64,000 nucleotides of DNA from Paralteromonas sediminis (GTDB lineage: Bacteria > Pseudomonadota > Gammaproteobacteria > Enterobacterales > Alteromonadaceae), in NCBI RefSeq assembly GCF_003820355.1, contig NZ_RPOK01000001.1:460847-524846 (forward strand), in the 5' to 3' direction. The notes beneath the pieces were generated by a model, which had not been told where the DNA came from, did no database searches, and was given only the letters and a program-made list of their open reading frames with translations. A program made the position numbers and the translations under genes. Numbering within the stretch: the first letter of the stretch is position 1; each line of letters opens with the position of its first letter. Of the stretch, positions 7,703-15,444 are shown piece by piece.

Positions 7703-10184
7703 GTTTATAAAACAAAACCCCGAAACTGGGCAGGTTAACGGGGCATTGAATGTGACTCAAAACGTGACAAGCGCACAACCTCATAATAGCACAAAACTTA
7801 AGCTATCGCGGACATTTCAAGGAGGGTATAGCAATACGGAAGTACAGCCTTTTGAACTAACCATACGCGAATTTGCAGATATGGTGAGTCTTTCCAAAGT
7901 GTCGGAAGGACAAAAAGATGGTCCCTATTTTCTAAGGGGCTATTGCAACGGCCGTCGTAACGATAAATCTATGCTTGAATCGAAGAATCTGCTGATAGTA
8001 ATTGATGGCGACAAGTCTATTTCCGAGGACGGAGAGATAATTGATAGTGCGCCTAACCCTGAGCTAGTGCATAACGCAATGAAGTCTGCGAATGTTGAGC
8101 ACTTAATCTATTCAAGCCATAGCAACAACAAGCAGGGGCCGGAGTTTTATAAATGGCGATTGCTCGTCCCAAGCAATGCGACAATAAAAAACCTAAAGCA
8201 AGGTGTGGAAGCAATTATTGATATTTTGCATTTAGCAAAGGTAAAGGTTGCACCAGTCAAAGAAAACTACTCCATTTCACAACCGTGGTACTTTCCACGC
8301 ATAGCCGAAGGGCGAAAAGGGGGTTACTACTCTGCAAGTTATGAAACAGGACACCCATTTCACGTGCCAGAGGAGCATGTCCATCCACTACAACAACCAA
8401 AGCAACCATATAAAACCCAGCAAGGAGAAAGTGTTATACATAGTTATTGTGAGCGTTTTCCGTTAAGGGGGGAGCTACATAAAAGAGGTTTTAAATACGT
8501 GCGCGACGACCGTTATTTACCTCCAGAAAGCACAAGCGGCATTGCTGGTGCAATAATATTAACAAGCGAAAGAGACGGACGCGAACGGCTGTATGTGCAC
8601 AACTCAAGCAGCCCTTACTATGGAAAGGCCAATGATTCTTTTGATTTGTTTTGTATAGATGAGCATAGAGGGGATTATAAAGAAGCAGTAAAAGCAGCGG
8701 CCGAGCTTTTAGGTTTGAGCGCCAGTGAAGATGCTTTTGCGCTATTTCTCGAAACTCAAGAGGAAGAACCTCCAAGCAACGAATCATTACCCGTTGACAT
8801 TTCAAGTGTCATTTTAGAAAAGCCGCCGGGGCTTGCTGGTTTGATTTGTGACCACTTGTTGCGGACAGCAAACAGACCTACACCGCTTATTTATCCGCTT
8901 GTTGCGTTGCAGGCTATCTCTCTTGCTGCAGGCGATAAAATGGGAATTAACGGTATAAAGCTAAATCTTTTAACACTTGCAATTGCGCCTAGTGCTGCAG
9001 GAAAAGAACACGGCCAAGCTTGGTTGGCTAAAACAGCCGCAAATCTAAAGTTGGGCCGTCGTATTGCTGGTGGTATTTCTTCTGATGTTGATATGATCCG
9101 AAATCTCATCGAAGCGGACGGACGATGCTGTTATCGAATTGATGAAATACAAGGGTTGTTTAACGCAATAAAAAGCAAAAACGCCAATACATATGAAAGT
9201 AAAATAGGTGACCTAATATTAACCCTTGCAACGTCTCATGTGTTTATGTTTTCAGGTAACCATCGCCGCCAGTTTTTAAGAGAAATAGACCATGATATTG
9301 AGCAACTTAAAAAACGGATAGGTAAAGCAAAAGACGCTAAAAAAGGTGACACAGCGCTTGAAGACGAAACCGTCAATATCGAAAATCTTAACGGTCTTTT
9401 GCGCTGGTTGTTCAAAAAACGGGGTTACATTGAAAATGGTTGGCCTAATCCTATTGTTTCAATAATGGGGCATTCAACACCGACCGGGCTAGATAGTTTA
9501 GTTACTGAAGAAAATATTGGGACTGGGCTTATAGGACGTTGTATTGTTATTCGTTGTGCTGAAATGCGAGAGAAACTGCAGCGCGCAAAGAAAAGAGATT
9601 TTTTCTTTGATTACAGAGTCGAAAATAGGCTTAGAGATATTAAGGACAATATCGAAAGTGAGTTAAAAACCACGCCAGAAGCCTTGCAAATGCTTGAAGC
9701 TATTCAAGTCTATTATGATGAAGATGAACGCTTAAATGCGCCTGTTATGGGCGCAATATACGCACGCGTAATGGAGCAGGTGCAAAAAGTGGCTAGTTTA
9801 CTAGCACTAGAAGAGGGAACCGTTACTGTTGAGCACGTAGCATATGCTTTTGCGCTTGTTAGCCGTTGTACTGAAGATATTGCATTTTTAGTGCAAAAAG
9901 ACACAGCTTTAAAGGCTGATGCCAGTATCGCAGAAATTGCAAACTATGCTAGGGAGTCAATCAAGCGTCAATTGAAGTTACCTCAAGGGAAGACACCAAG
10001 CCAGCTTAAGCAGGTTGTACTAAAATGCTTCAAGCCACTAAAAAAGTTGGTGGAGAAGCAAAGGGCCAGGGCTTCAGATAAGGCCGATACTTTTGATTTG
10101 ATCATTCAGCGAATGGTGGAAATTGGTGATATAGAGTTGATCAAGGATGGCAGAAAAACACGGTATATTTTGAAAAAAAAGTAA
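7695..10184 (+). CDS. DUF3987 primase/helicase-like replication protein
   Basis: 829 residues from the ATG at 7695 (GGGGGG upstream). The N-terminal part carries motifs resembling an archaeo-eukaryotic primase: LLIVIDGDKS (99-108), YSSHS (139-143) and KWRLLVP (153-159). Residues 370-790 are DUF3987, with a P-loop-like APSAAGKEHG (431-440) and an acidic RIDEIQG (481-487) as in Walker B, and VSIMGHSTPTG further on. The family is common in P4-like satellites, integrative islands and plasmids and probably opens and primes the element's replication origin. The P-loop is degenerate (no GxGK), which is usual in this family. The primase reading is inference. Confidence 0.8.
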   Translation: MAEFIKQNPETGQVNGALNVTQNVTSAQPHNSTKLKLSRTFQGGYSNTEVQPFELTIREFADMVSLSKVSEGQKDGPYFLRGYCNGRRNDKSMLESKNLLIVIDGDKSISEDGEIIDSAPNPELVHNAMKSANVEHLIYSSHSNNKQGPEFYKWRLLVPSNATIKNLKQGVEAIIDILHLAKVKVAPVKENYSISQPWYFPRIAEGRKGGYYSASYETGHPFHVPEEHVHPLQQPKQPYKTQQGESVIHSYCERFPLRGELHKRGFKYVRDDRYLPPESTSGIAGAIILTSERDGRERLYVHNSSSPYYGKANDSFDLFCIDEHRGDYKEAVKAAAELLGLSASEDAFALFLETQEEEPPSNESLPVDISSVILEKPPGLAGLICDHLLRTANRPTPLIYPLVALQAISLAAGDKMGINGIKLNLLTLAIAPSAAGKEHGQAWLAKTAANLKLGRRIAGGISSDVDMIRNLIEADGRCCYRIDEIQGLFNAIKSKNANTYESKIGDLILTLATSHVFMFSGNHRRQFLREIDHDIEQLKKRIGKAKDAKKGDTALEDETVNIENLNGLLRWLFKKRGYIENGWPNPIVSIMGHSTPTGLDSLVTEENIGTGLIGRCIVIRCAEMREKLQRAKKRDFFFDYRVENRLRDIKDNIESELKTTPEALQMLEAIQVYYDEDERLNAPVMGAIYARVMEQVQKVASLLALEEGTVTVEHVAYAFALVSRCTEDIAFLVQKDTALKADASIAEIANYARESIKRQLKLPQGKTPSQLKQVVLKCFKPLKKLVEKQRARASDKADTFDLIIQRMVEIGDIELIKDGRKTRYILKKK

Positions 10185-10206
10185 GAAGGCGTTCCATAAA
10201 AAAATC

Positions 10207-10248
10207 AGCTTGGCTAGGGTTTACAACAACCCCGCCAAGCTTTTTTTT
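10207..10248. terminator. Bidirectional terminator between the DUF3987 gene and the lipoprotein
   Basis: AGCTTGGC (10,207-10,214) pairs perfectly with GCCAAGCT (10,234-10,241), with an inner GGGTT/AACCC stem. It is followed by eight T on the plus strand and preceded by an A run (T on the minus strand), so it can end both convergent transcripts. Confidence 0.9.
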
Positions 10249-10729
10249 ACTGGCCGTTCATTTGATATTTTGTCTTAAGTGATCTTGAAAGGAAACTCGC
10301 GTCCCATGATCCTTCTGAGTTTTTCGGTACGCACTTGACAGTTAATCCAGATTCAGGGGAATAGAGGTCAGTGCCGGGAGTATATGTTGTAGTTGAGGTG
10401 CCAAATGCAGAATTGCCAAAACCTTGAGCGCTTGCAGTTGTCGTACTAGAACCCGGAACGTGAGCTGTTTTTATAGTTTCAGTAGCGACGTTGCCAACCT
10501 CCATATAATTTAAATTACGACTCAAGCATAGCTCACTAGCCCTTAGCATTGCGAAATCAGATGCTCTTTCTTTTGATGTAAATTCATTTCCTAGAAATCT
10601 AACGTTAAAAACATTGGGCTGTATCTCTGTTTCTGAAAAGCCACCATCATTCCAAAAAGATCTCTCGCCGTATGAAGTAGCGCAGCCAGTTAGAAAAACG
10701 GCCAAAGAAATGATTGTTAATTTATACAT
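10247..10729 (-). CDS. CC0125/CC1285-type lipoprotein
   Basis: 160 residues. Signal peptide with a lipobox, LAVFLTGC, cleaved before Cys16. The mature part has GGFSETEIQPNVFNVRFLGNEFTSKERASDFAMLRASELCL, the pattern of the CC0125/CC1285 family of small lipoproteins; a Ser/Thr/Gly-rich stretch (90-125) follows. It is oriented against the replication genes and is a typical 'moron'-like cargo. Function unknown. Its promoter region contains the first TTATACC-N6-GGTATAA operator (10,810-10,829). Confidence 0.75.
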   Translation of the reverse strand: MYKLTIISLAVFLTGCATSYGERSFWNDGGFSETEIQPNVFNVRFLGNEFTSKERASDFAMLRASELCLSRNLNYMEVGNVATETIKTAHVPGSSTTTASAQGFGNSAFGTSTTTYTPGTDLYSPESGLTVKCVPKNSEGSWDASFLSRSLKTKYQMNGQ

Positions 10730-10809
10730 AAATATTCTCCATGTAATGCCAAACTGAGTTTTTTTGCAAGAATGTTCAAAAAGTTGGACAGTAGTTCGTT
10801 ATACCTTCT

Positions 10810-10829
10810 TTATACCTAACGAGGTATAA
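10810..10829. promoter_or_regulatory. Operator TTATACC-N6-GGTATAA, copy 1
   Basis: TTATACC-TAACGA-GGTATAA, an inverted repeat with a six-base spacer, plus an extra TTATACC half-site at 10,799. Read on the minus strand it overlaps TATAAA, a possible -10 for the lipoprotein gene. Confidence 0.65.
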
Positions 10830-10999
10830 CGCAGATCCCTTTAAATTGTGAGTTAGAACGTATCTTTATACCTTTATACTATATTTTTGATTTTTTAACC
10901 TAAAAAAGTAGCTCATCTATCTCTATGTCCATCTATCTCTTAATTTTGACTGTAAAGGTTTAAAGTTGTTTGAAACAAAAGAAAAACAAGGGTTTTAGC

Positions 11000-11019
11000 T
11001 TATACCATGCTAGGTATAA
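11000..11019. promoter_or_regulatory. Operator TTATACC-N6-GGTATAA, copy 2, over a consensus -10
   Basis: TTATACC-ATGCTA-GGTATAA has the same arms and spacer length as copy 1. The right arm overlaps TATAAT (11,015-11,020), a perfect -10 box about 80 bases before the ATG at 11,099. A protein bound here would block that promoter. Confidence 0.7.
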
Positions 11020-11098
11020 TAAAGGTGTAAAGGGAAATAGAAAATTCAAATTACCTATAAACAGCATATTGGTTCTCAATCAAGTAGGGCTAATCAAA

Positions 11099-11353
11099 AT
11101 GAACAGAAAGTTGCAGAGAGAAAGACGCCAGTATGTTTTACAGTTGGTTTATCTGAAAGTCAGAGACACCTACAAGATACCAAGTTATAAAAGCATAGTG
11201 TTTTATCTCAATGAGGAAGGAATAAAAACCAGTAGGGGCAACCCATGGACGCGTAAGGCCTTGTTCCGCTTCTTACAAAATGCAGGCTATTCGGGGTTAT
11301 GGGGGCTATCTAAGTGCGAAGGCTTGCCAAACATCAAACTCCATTCAGCATAA
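11099..11353 (+). CDS. Small protein resembling a serine-recombinase C-terminal 'Recombinase' domain
   Basis: 84 residues from the ATG at 11,099, which has AGGG nine bases upstream. PSYKSIVFYLNEEGIKTSRGNPWTRKALFRFLQNAGYSG matches the DNA-binding 'Recombinase' domain (SYRxIAxxLNexGixTxxGxxWtxxxvxxiLxNpxYxG) of large serine recombinases, but the catalytic domain is absent. It may be a stand-alone DNA-binding protein or a remnant. A longer TTG-started form (10,970) is possible but would run through the operator. Its position behind the TTATACC operator suggests it could be controlled by, or be, the cognate regulator. Confidence 0.6.
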   Translation: MNRKLQRERRQYVLQLVYLKVRDTYKIPSYKSIVFYLNEEGIKTSRGNPWTRKALFRFLQNAGYSGLWGLSKCEGLPNIKLHSA

Positions 11354-11549
11354 TTCATAATTTAAAGAACTTGCCCGCTATATTTTCTAAACATAGCAAT
11401 GGGTATTTTCGGCATTCTTGCGCGTAAAGGTAAATAAACTATAAAAAGGGTATTTTCAGGCTCTATAAAAAACCGTACTTAATGCCAGTTTTCTAGTACC
11501 ACTCAGCCAAGTAGGCTTTATTTACGTTGCCTGCTAAACACTGATAATT

Positions 11550-11756
11550 ATGGAAAAGCAAATTAACCAATCGTTAGTCGAAATCAATGAGAGACTTGAA
11601 ATAATGATCTTTCTTCTTGAAAGAGAAATTGAAGAACGAAGATTAAAAAACAATGAAATTCCGATCCGCTACCGTTCCGCAGGATTGGAGTTGGTCTTTT
11701 GTAAGTATTTACTATCGCTTGAAGTCTTTAAAAATGGTGGCCCCTCCCAGACTTGA
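11550..11756 (+). CDS. Small coiled-coil ORF ending inside the att site
   Basis: 68 residues, Glu/Leu-rich (residues 5-40 could form a coiled coil), with no recognised family. The last seven codons and the stop lie in the tRNA-derived att repeat, antisense to the tRNA, so its C-terminus would change when the element excises. The ribosome-binding site is poor. It may be a real small gene of the island end or a chance frame. Confidence 0.35.
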   Translation: MEKQINQSLVEINERLEIMIFLLEREIEERRLKNNEIPIRYRSAGLELVFCKYLLSLEVFKNGGPSQT

Positions 11757-11784
11757 ACTGGGGACCTACCGATTATGAGTCGGG
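11734..11784 (-). repeat. Right attachment-site copy, within the intact tRNA
   Basis: 51 bases identical to 4717-4767. This copy supplies the functional 3' part of the tRNA after integration. Confidence 0.9.
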
Positions 11785-11811
11785 TGCTCTAACCAACTGA
11801 GCTAAAGGGCC
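11735..11811 (-). tRNA. tRNA with CAU anticodon, probably tRNA-Ile2
   Basis: The minus strand folds as a full cloverleaf: acceptor GGCCCUU/AGGGGCC, D-arm with AGCUCAGUUGGUUAGAGC, anticodon loop CUCAUAA (CAU), T-arm with GUUCAAGUC, discriminator A and an encoded CCA (11,735-11,737). The GGCCC/GGGCC acceptor resembles the E. coli minor isoleucine tRNA (lysidine-modified CAU) more than elongator tRNA-Met, whose acceptor is GGCUACG. Elongator Met remains an alternative. It is the integration target of the 7-kb element, whose own DNA provides its 3' half. Confidence 0.9.
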
Positions 11812-11831
11812 ACATCAGAAATGCGGTGCGA

Positions 11832-11860
11832 AGTATAAGCACTTTTTATTTTATTGTCAT
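11832..11860 (-). promoter_or_regulatory. Promoter of the tRNA gene
   Basis: On the minus strand ATGACA (11,860-11,855), 17 bases, TATACT (11,837-11,832), then a GC-rich discriminator TCGCACC as in stringently controlled stable-RNA promoters. The predicted start is about 14 bases before the tRNA. It lies outside the island, so integration does not disturb it. Confidence 0.75.
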
Positions 11861-11957
11861 TAGCAAATCCAGCACATTTTTCCGTTTGGTGAAATTTTGT
11901 TCGCATCGGTGGCTGAGTTGTTTTGATGACGTCAACGACAATCGTAATGGGTTTTGG

Positions 11958-12617
11958 CTAGGGTGCTAGATGTCCTACCTTTACATAAATCAACGCACCG
12001 TCGTCTTTGGTATAAGGCTGATGTGCCGACAAATGTGGACTGCGGATCCAAGTTCCTGTTGGGTAAGTGCCATGTTCGTCATAGAACGTACCTTCAAGTA
12101 CCAAGATTTCTTCACCTCCCCAGTGCTGATGAGGTGAAAAGCGCGTGTTGGGAGCCCACCTTACCAAGGCAACATTTTCTCCCTCAAAATTGTGGAGTGG
12201 CATAACGGTGAGGCCCTCAACCAGTCCTGGGTGCCATGATGTAGACTCAGTATCTACAGCAAACTGGTGAGTATCGCCTTTAGAAAACTGATGGAGTTTC
12301 ACAAATATGGTTGCGCCTTTTTCGCCAACTTTAGGTCGGTGAGAGGTGCCTATGGGGTTTCTAACATAGGTCCCTTTTGGATAGGCAGCATGCTCATCTT
12401 CAAACACACCCTCTAGAACAAAGAATTCCTCACCACCATCATGAATGTGGGGGCTAAATTCAGTATTCGGTGCATAGCGCACCAGCGAAGTAGCACGCCC
12501 TGTTTCTTCACCTAATCGGTCGAGTTTCATGCGCTCAACACCGGGCATGGGAGAGGGAACCCATTGATAATCTTTGGGGCGTATGACCACGCGTTTAGAA
12601 AAGTCTGTATTTAGCAT
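11958..12617 (-). CDS. Tandem cupin protein (ChrR-like cupin)
   Basis: 219 residues from the ATG at 12,617, which has GGAG nine bases upstream; a TTG five codons earlier is less likely. Two homologous ChrR-type cupin repeats are visible: SLVRYAPNTEFSPHIHDGGEEFFVLEGVFEDEHAAYPKGTYVRNP and ALVRWAPNTRFSPHQHWGGEEILVLEGTFYDEHGTYPTGTWIRSP. Each holds the metal-binding HxH...E set. Such proteins are often metal-dependent dioxygenases or oxidative-stress proteins, but this one lacks the anti-sigma N-terminus of ChrR, so it is not an anti-sigma factor. A perfect palindrome immediately upstream (12,644-12,665) indicates repressor control. Confidence 0.85.
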   Translation of the reverse strand: MLNTDFSKRVVIRPKDYQWVPSPMPGVERMKLDRLGEETGRATSLVRYAPNTEFSPHIHDGGEEFFVLEGVFEDEHAAYPKGTYVRNPIGTSHRPKVGEKGATIFVKLHQFSKGDTHQFAVDTESTSWHPGLVEGLTVMPLHNFEGENVALVRWAPNTRFSPHQHWGGEEILVLEGTFYDEHGTYPTGTWIRSPHLSAHQPYTKDDGALIYVKVGHLAP

Positions 12618-12643
12618 GGTTCTTAACTCCAATTACAATGTGA

Positions 12644-12665
12644 CTATCTACCTATAGGTAGATAG
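12644..12665. promoter_or_regulatory. Perfect 22-bp palindrome, probable repressor operator of the cupin gene
   Basis: The left arm CTATCTACCTA is followed directly by its exact reverse complement TAGGTAGATAG. It starts 27 bases before the cupin ATG. A candidate minus-strand promoter, TTGGTT-17-TACTAT, has its -10 overlapping the palindrome edge. The dyad size suits a TetR-family repressor; no regulator gene lies nearby. Confidence 0.75.
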
Positions 12666-12726
12666 TAATGCCAGCATAAGTAGAAACCAAATAAATATGT
12701 TCATGGTGAGTGAGATTAACTGTAAA

Positions 12727-13308
12727 TTAATCCTTCCAAACTAAACTTTTAAAGTGACTGCGGCACAGGGATTCATAGCGCTCATTACCGCCAATTTCGA
12801 TTTGTTGTCCGTCGGTAATGGCTTTGCCGTTTTGGTCAAGACGGGCAACAAAATTCGCTTTTCTACCACAATGGCAAACCGTTTTTAATTCAAACAGTTT
12901 ATCTGCCCAGGCCAACAGATGATGGCTGCCTTCGAAGGTTTCACCCATGAAGTCTGTCCTTAAGCCGTAAGCTAGAACAGGTATGTTCAAGTCGTCAACA
13001 ACATCAGTGAGTTGTCGAACCTGTTGTTTTGTTAAAAATTGCGCTTCATCGATAAACACACAGTCTACCGGGGCGCTGCTGTGCATTTCATGCAACACAG
13101 TAAACATATTGGTTTGGGAGTCAAACAGCTGTGCATCGGCCTGCAACCCAATTCGTGACGAGACTTTACCCTGGCCATAGCGGTCATCTAATGCGGCCGT
13201 AAAGATACAGGTGCGCATGCCCCGTTCAGTATAGTTGTAAGCTGATTGCAAAAGTGACGTAGACTTTCCCGCATTCATTGCGGAGTAATAGAAATAGAGT
13301 TGTGCCAT
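12727..13308 (-). CDS. tdk: Thymidine kinase
   Basis: 193 residues, the usual length of type II thymidine kinases. Phosphorylates thymidine to dTMP in the salvage pathway. P-loop SAMNAGKS (9-16), the DEAQF box (FIDEAQFL) with the catalytic Glu, the lasso-loop region [11 protein letters not shown], and zinc-binding cysteines CHCGRK and ESLCRSHF. It lies 19 bases downstream of the GGDEF-EAL gene on the same strand and may be cotranscribed with it. Confidence 0.97.
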   Translation of the reverse strand: MAQLYFYYSAMNAGKSTSLLQSAYNYTERGMRTCIFTAALDDRYGQGKVSSRIGLQADAQLFDSQTNMFTVLHEMHSSAPVDCVFIDEAQFLTKQQVRQLTDVVDDLNIPVLAYGLRTDFMGETFEGSHHLLAWADKLFELKTVCHCGRKANFVARLDQNGKAITDGQQIEIGGNERYESLCRSHFKSLVWKD

Positions 13309-13327
13309 GAGAGAGTTGCTTTTTTAA

Positions 13328-15358
13328 TTAATTTTTTGTGCGTTTAGCGAACTGTTTACACCATTCTGGAAGCGCGTTATTGGTCATAGGTTTGGCAAAT
13401 AGATAGCCTTGTAAGCAGTCTACGCCCATTGATTTAAGGCGTTCTGCATGTGCTTGTGTTTCTATACCTTCAGCAACCGTTTTACACCTAAATTCTTTGG
13501 CAATAAATACCGTTGCCCGAATAATGGTGTCGCTGCCTTCTTCGAGATTTTGTACAAAAGCGCGGTCAATTTTGATGTGATCAAAGCTCAATGACTGAAG
13601 CTGCGAGAGCGACGAAAATCCAGTGCCAAAGTCATCGATAGAAATTTGAATGTTGCGTTGTTTAACAGCATTGATTTGAGCCAGTACTTTTTCCTGATTG
13701 TCAGCAAAAACGGATTCAGTAATTTCAATGTGCAGGCGTTCTGGGGCGAGTCCTGACGACAGGAGGACTTTGTCTAGGGAGCTGATGAAACTGTCATCCA
13801 TGAGTTGGATTACTGATACATTTACTGACACCGAGGCACGAGTAAATTGCCATTGCGCTGCATCGATACAGGCCCTGTGTAATACCCAATTGCCAATATC
13901 ACTAATAAGCCCAGACTTTTCAGCTAGAGGAATAAATACCGCAGGAGAAACCGGCTTGCCGTCAAAATTCCACCTTAACAGGGCTTCAACAGACCAGATA
14001 GCATCACCTTCTGCTTCGATTATTGGTTGATAACACAGTGAAAGCTCATTGTTGGCAATGGCATTTCTCAAACCATCACGCAACATGAGTTCTTCCTGCA
14101 GCGCATCGTAATATTCCTGACTATATACCGCGTACGAACCCGGCTTTCTTTTCTTTTGCTCGTACATGGTTAAGTCGGCAAGCTGAATCATGCCTTGGGC
14201 ATCGTCAGCATGATCAGGAAACAAGGAAATGCCGATAGTGGCATCGAGAGAGATATTGTATGACTCTACGTCTATCGATAAGGCGATGCTGCTTCGTGTT
14301 GCATTGGCTACTGCCATCGCAGTGTCGTCATTGGCATAGGGTAACAACATGACAAACTCGTCACCTCCCCATCTTGCCAAATTGTCTTCCTCACTGTACC
14401 GCGCAAGGCGACTCGCCACTTCTTCCAATACTCTGTCGCCAACTTGATGTCCTAAGCTATCATTAACCTGTTTAAATCCATCAAGGTCAACAAACAAAAT
14501 AGCAAACTTGTTATTCATTCGCTTTGATGCGGTAATTTGCTTGTTGAGCAAGCGCATAAAGCCATTTCGGTTCATTAGTCCGGTTAGCGGATCGCGATTG
14601 GAGAGACGGTGAATATCGTCTGTGCGCTTATTTACTTCAATTTCTAAAGACGCATTAGCGTGATCGAGCGCCTCGTTGGAACGCTGCAATTCTTCTTTAA
14701 CACTGCTGGCTTCTTCATGGGCATGCTTGGCTAACTCTTTAAGCTGCTGGTTTTCATTTCTAAGTACTATGGTTTCATTAACAAAGCGGTTGCTTTTTAA
14801 TGCTAGGCTTATCAGCGCAAACCAATATGCAAGGCCAATCGCGCCGAGAGAGAAATAATGCATACGCGAGTCTTGTAGAGCAATAACACAGAAAGGCAAG
14901 AGCACCAAAGTGCAATAGGTAATGCTCAGTTTTCGGCTCGGAGCAAGGATAGAACTTGCACCGGTTGTCATCGCGCAAGTAACAATAATGCACGCTGAGA
15001 GTGACAGAATATCAAAGTCGTCGTATAGCAGAACCACATAAGCTGACCAAACAACTGCGGTCAGTACTACTCCGGCGGCGTATCGGTAGTAGGTAAGGCT
15101 GGGTTCAAAATCCGTATCCCGAACAGTAAATGCCCAATACACCAAATCAAAGGAGCGTATCGCCAAAGTAACTACCATGGCTGCCCACAAATCATATTTA
15201 AGTGTGTTAGTGACTTCAGTAGATATTAGAAAAGTAACAACTGATACAGCGACAAAGGTTAAGACAATAGCAGTCCCCGCACTTTGGTACAGAAGCTCAA
15301 TCATTTGGCGCAGTGTCTGCGTCTCACTGATGGGGGCTGGACGCGATTGTTGAGACAA
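13328..15358 (-). CDS. Membrane GGDEF-EAL protein (c-di-GMP metabolism)
   Basis: 676 residues. Residues 20-195 hold about six transmembrane segments without a recognised sensor domain; a coiled coil (195-250) leads to the GGDEF domain (about 255-410) with an intact RWGGDEF. The inhibitory I-site RxxD is absent (SEED in its place). The EAL domain (about 425-670) keeps EALLRW, NVSVIQL, EITES, DDFGTGFSSL, KIDRAFV, AEGIETQ and QGYLFAKP, so a phosphodiesterase is expected to be active. Both activities look possible; dominance cannot be told. The start is TTG at 15,358 with AAGGA upstream; an ATG at 15,304 is an alternative. Confidence 0.93.
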   Translation of the reverse strand: MSQQSRPAPISETQTLRQMIELLYQSAGTAIVLTFVAVSVVTFLISTEVTNTLKYDLWAAMVVTLAIRSFDLVYWAFTVRDTDFEPSLTYYRYAAGVVLTAVVWSAYVVLLYDDFDILSLSACIIVTCAMTTGASSILAPSRKLSITYCTLVLLPFCVIALQDSRMHYFSLGAIGLAYWFALISLALKSNRFVNETIVLRNENQQLKELAKHAHEEASSVKEELQRSNEALDHANASLEIEVNKRTDDIHRLSNRDPLTGLMNRNGFMRLLNKQITASKRMNNKFAILFVDLDGFKQVNDSLGHQVGDRVLEEVASRLARYSEEDNLARWGGDEFVMLLPYANDDTAMAVANATRSSIALSIDVESYNISLDATIGISLFPDHADDAQGMIQLADLTMYEQKKRKPGSYAVYSQEYYDALQEELMLRDGLRNAIANNELSLCYQPIIEAEGDAIWSVEALLRWNFDGKPVSPAVFIPLAEKSGLISDIGNWVLHRACIDAAQWQFTRASVSVNVSVIQLMDDSFISSLDKVLLSSGLAPERLHIEITESVFADNQEKVLAQINAVKQRNIQISIDDFGTGFSSLSQLQSLSFDHIKIDRAFVQNLEEGSDTIIRATVFIAKEFRCKTVAEGIETQAHAERLKSMGVDCLQGYLFAKPMTNNALPEWCKQFAKRTKN

Positions 15359-15393
15359 AACCAGCTTATTCCTTATTCACGGCTGTTACTTAC

Positions 15394-15422
15394 AAAAAAG
15401 GGTAGCGCAGAGGCTACCCTTA
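15394..15422 (-). terminator. Terminator of fadE
   Basis: On the minus strand AGGGTAGC-CTCTGC-GCTACCCT is followed by TTTTTTG, directly after the acyl-CoA dehydrogenase stop codon. Confidence 0.9.
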
Positions 15423-15444
15423 GACAATACAACGAAACGTTAAT

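Larger units (their letters stand above)
10730..11098. other. Regulatory intergenic region of the island with TTATACC boxes
   Basis: 369 AT-rich bases between the divergent lipoprotein and the gene at 11,099. It has TTATACC or its inverse at 10,799-10,805, 10,810-10,816, 10,823-10,829, 10,866-10,872, 11,000-11,006 and 11,013-11,019, a near copy at 10,874-10,880, and the direct repeat CATCTATCTCT at 10,914 and 10,930. A weak upstream TTG (10,970) would extend the next gene through this region; its lack of a ribosome-binding site and the promoter at about 10,992-11,020 argue against it. Confidence 0.65.
4717..11784. mobile_element. 7-kb integrative element at a CAU tRNA, satellite-like
   Basis: The element is bounded by perfect 51-bp direct repeats derived from the tRNA gene. 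Genes in order: tyrosine integrase (4982), AT-hook protein (6312), AlpA-like regulator (7161), HTH_39-like protein (7361), DUF3987 primase/helicase-like protein (7695), minus-strand lipoprotein (10,247), small recombinase-domain-like protein (11,099) and a small coiled-coil ORF (11,550). It has integration and replication-type genes but no capsid, tail, relaxase or type IV secretion gene. That is the composition of phage-satellite or small integrative islands; dependence on a helper is inference. Confidence 0.85.

Noticed and set aside
10914-10940. CRISPR-like repeat (CATCTATCTCT twice)
   Set aside because: Only two 11-base copies 16 bases apart; no array or cas genes in the window.
10970-11098. 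N-terminal extension of the gene at 11,099 from a TTG start
   Set aside because: No ribosome-binding site, and it would read through a perfect -10 box and operator; the ATG with AGGG is better.
11401-11457. GGGTATTTTC direct repeat (11,401 and 11,448) as an integrase site at the right end
   Set aside because: Only two copies, not found at the left end; too weak to call.
11735-11811. Elongator tRNA-Met
   Set aside because: CAU anticodon fits, but the GGCCC/GGGCC acceptor and loop bases look more like tRNA-Ile2; kept as the alternative, not the main call.
11954-12205. Plus-strand reading frame of 83 residues
   Set aside because: It lies antisense inside the cupin gene, whose conserved motifs leave no doubt about the strand.
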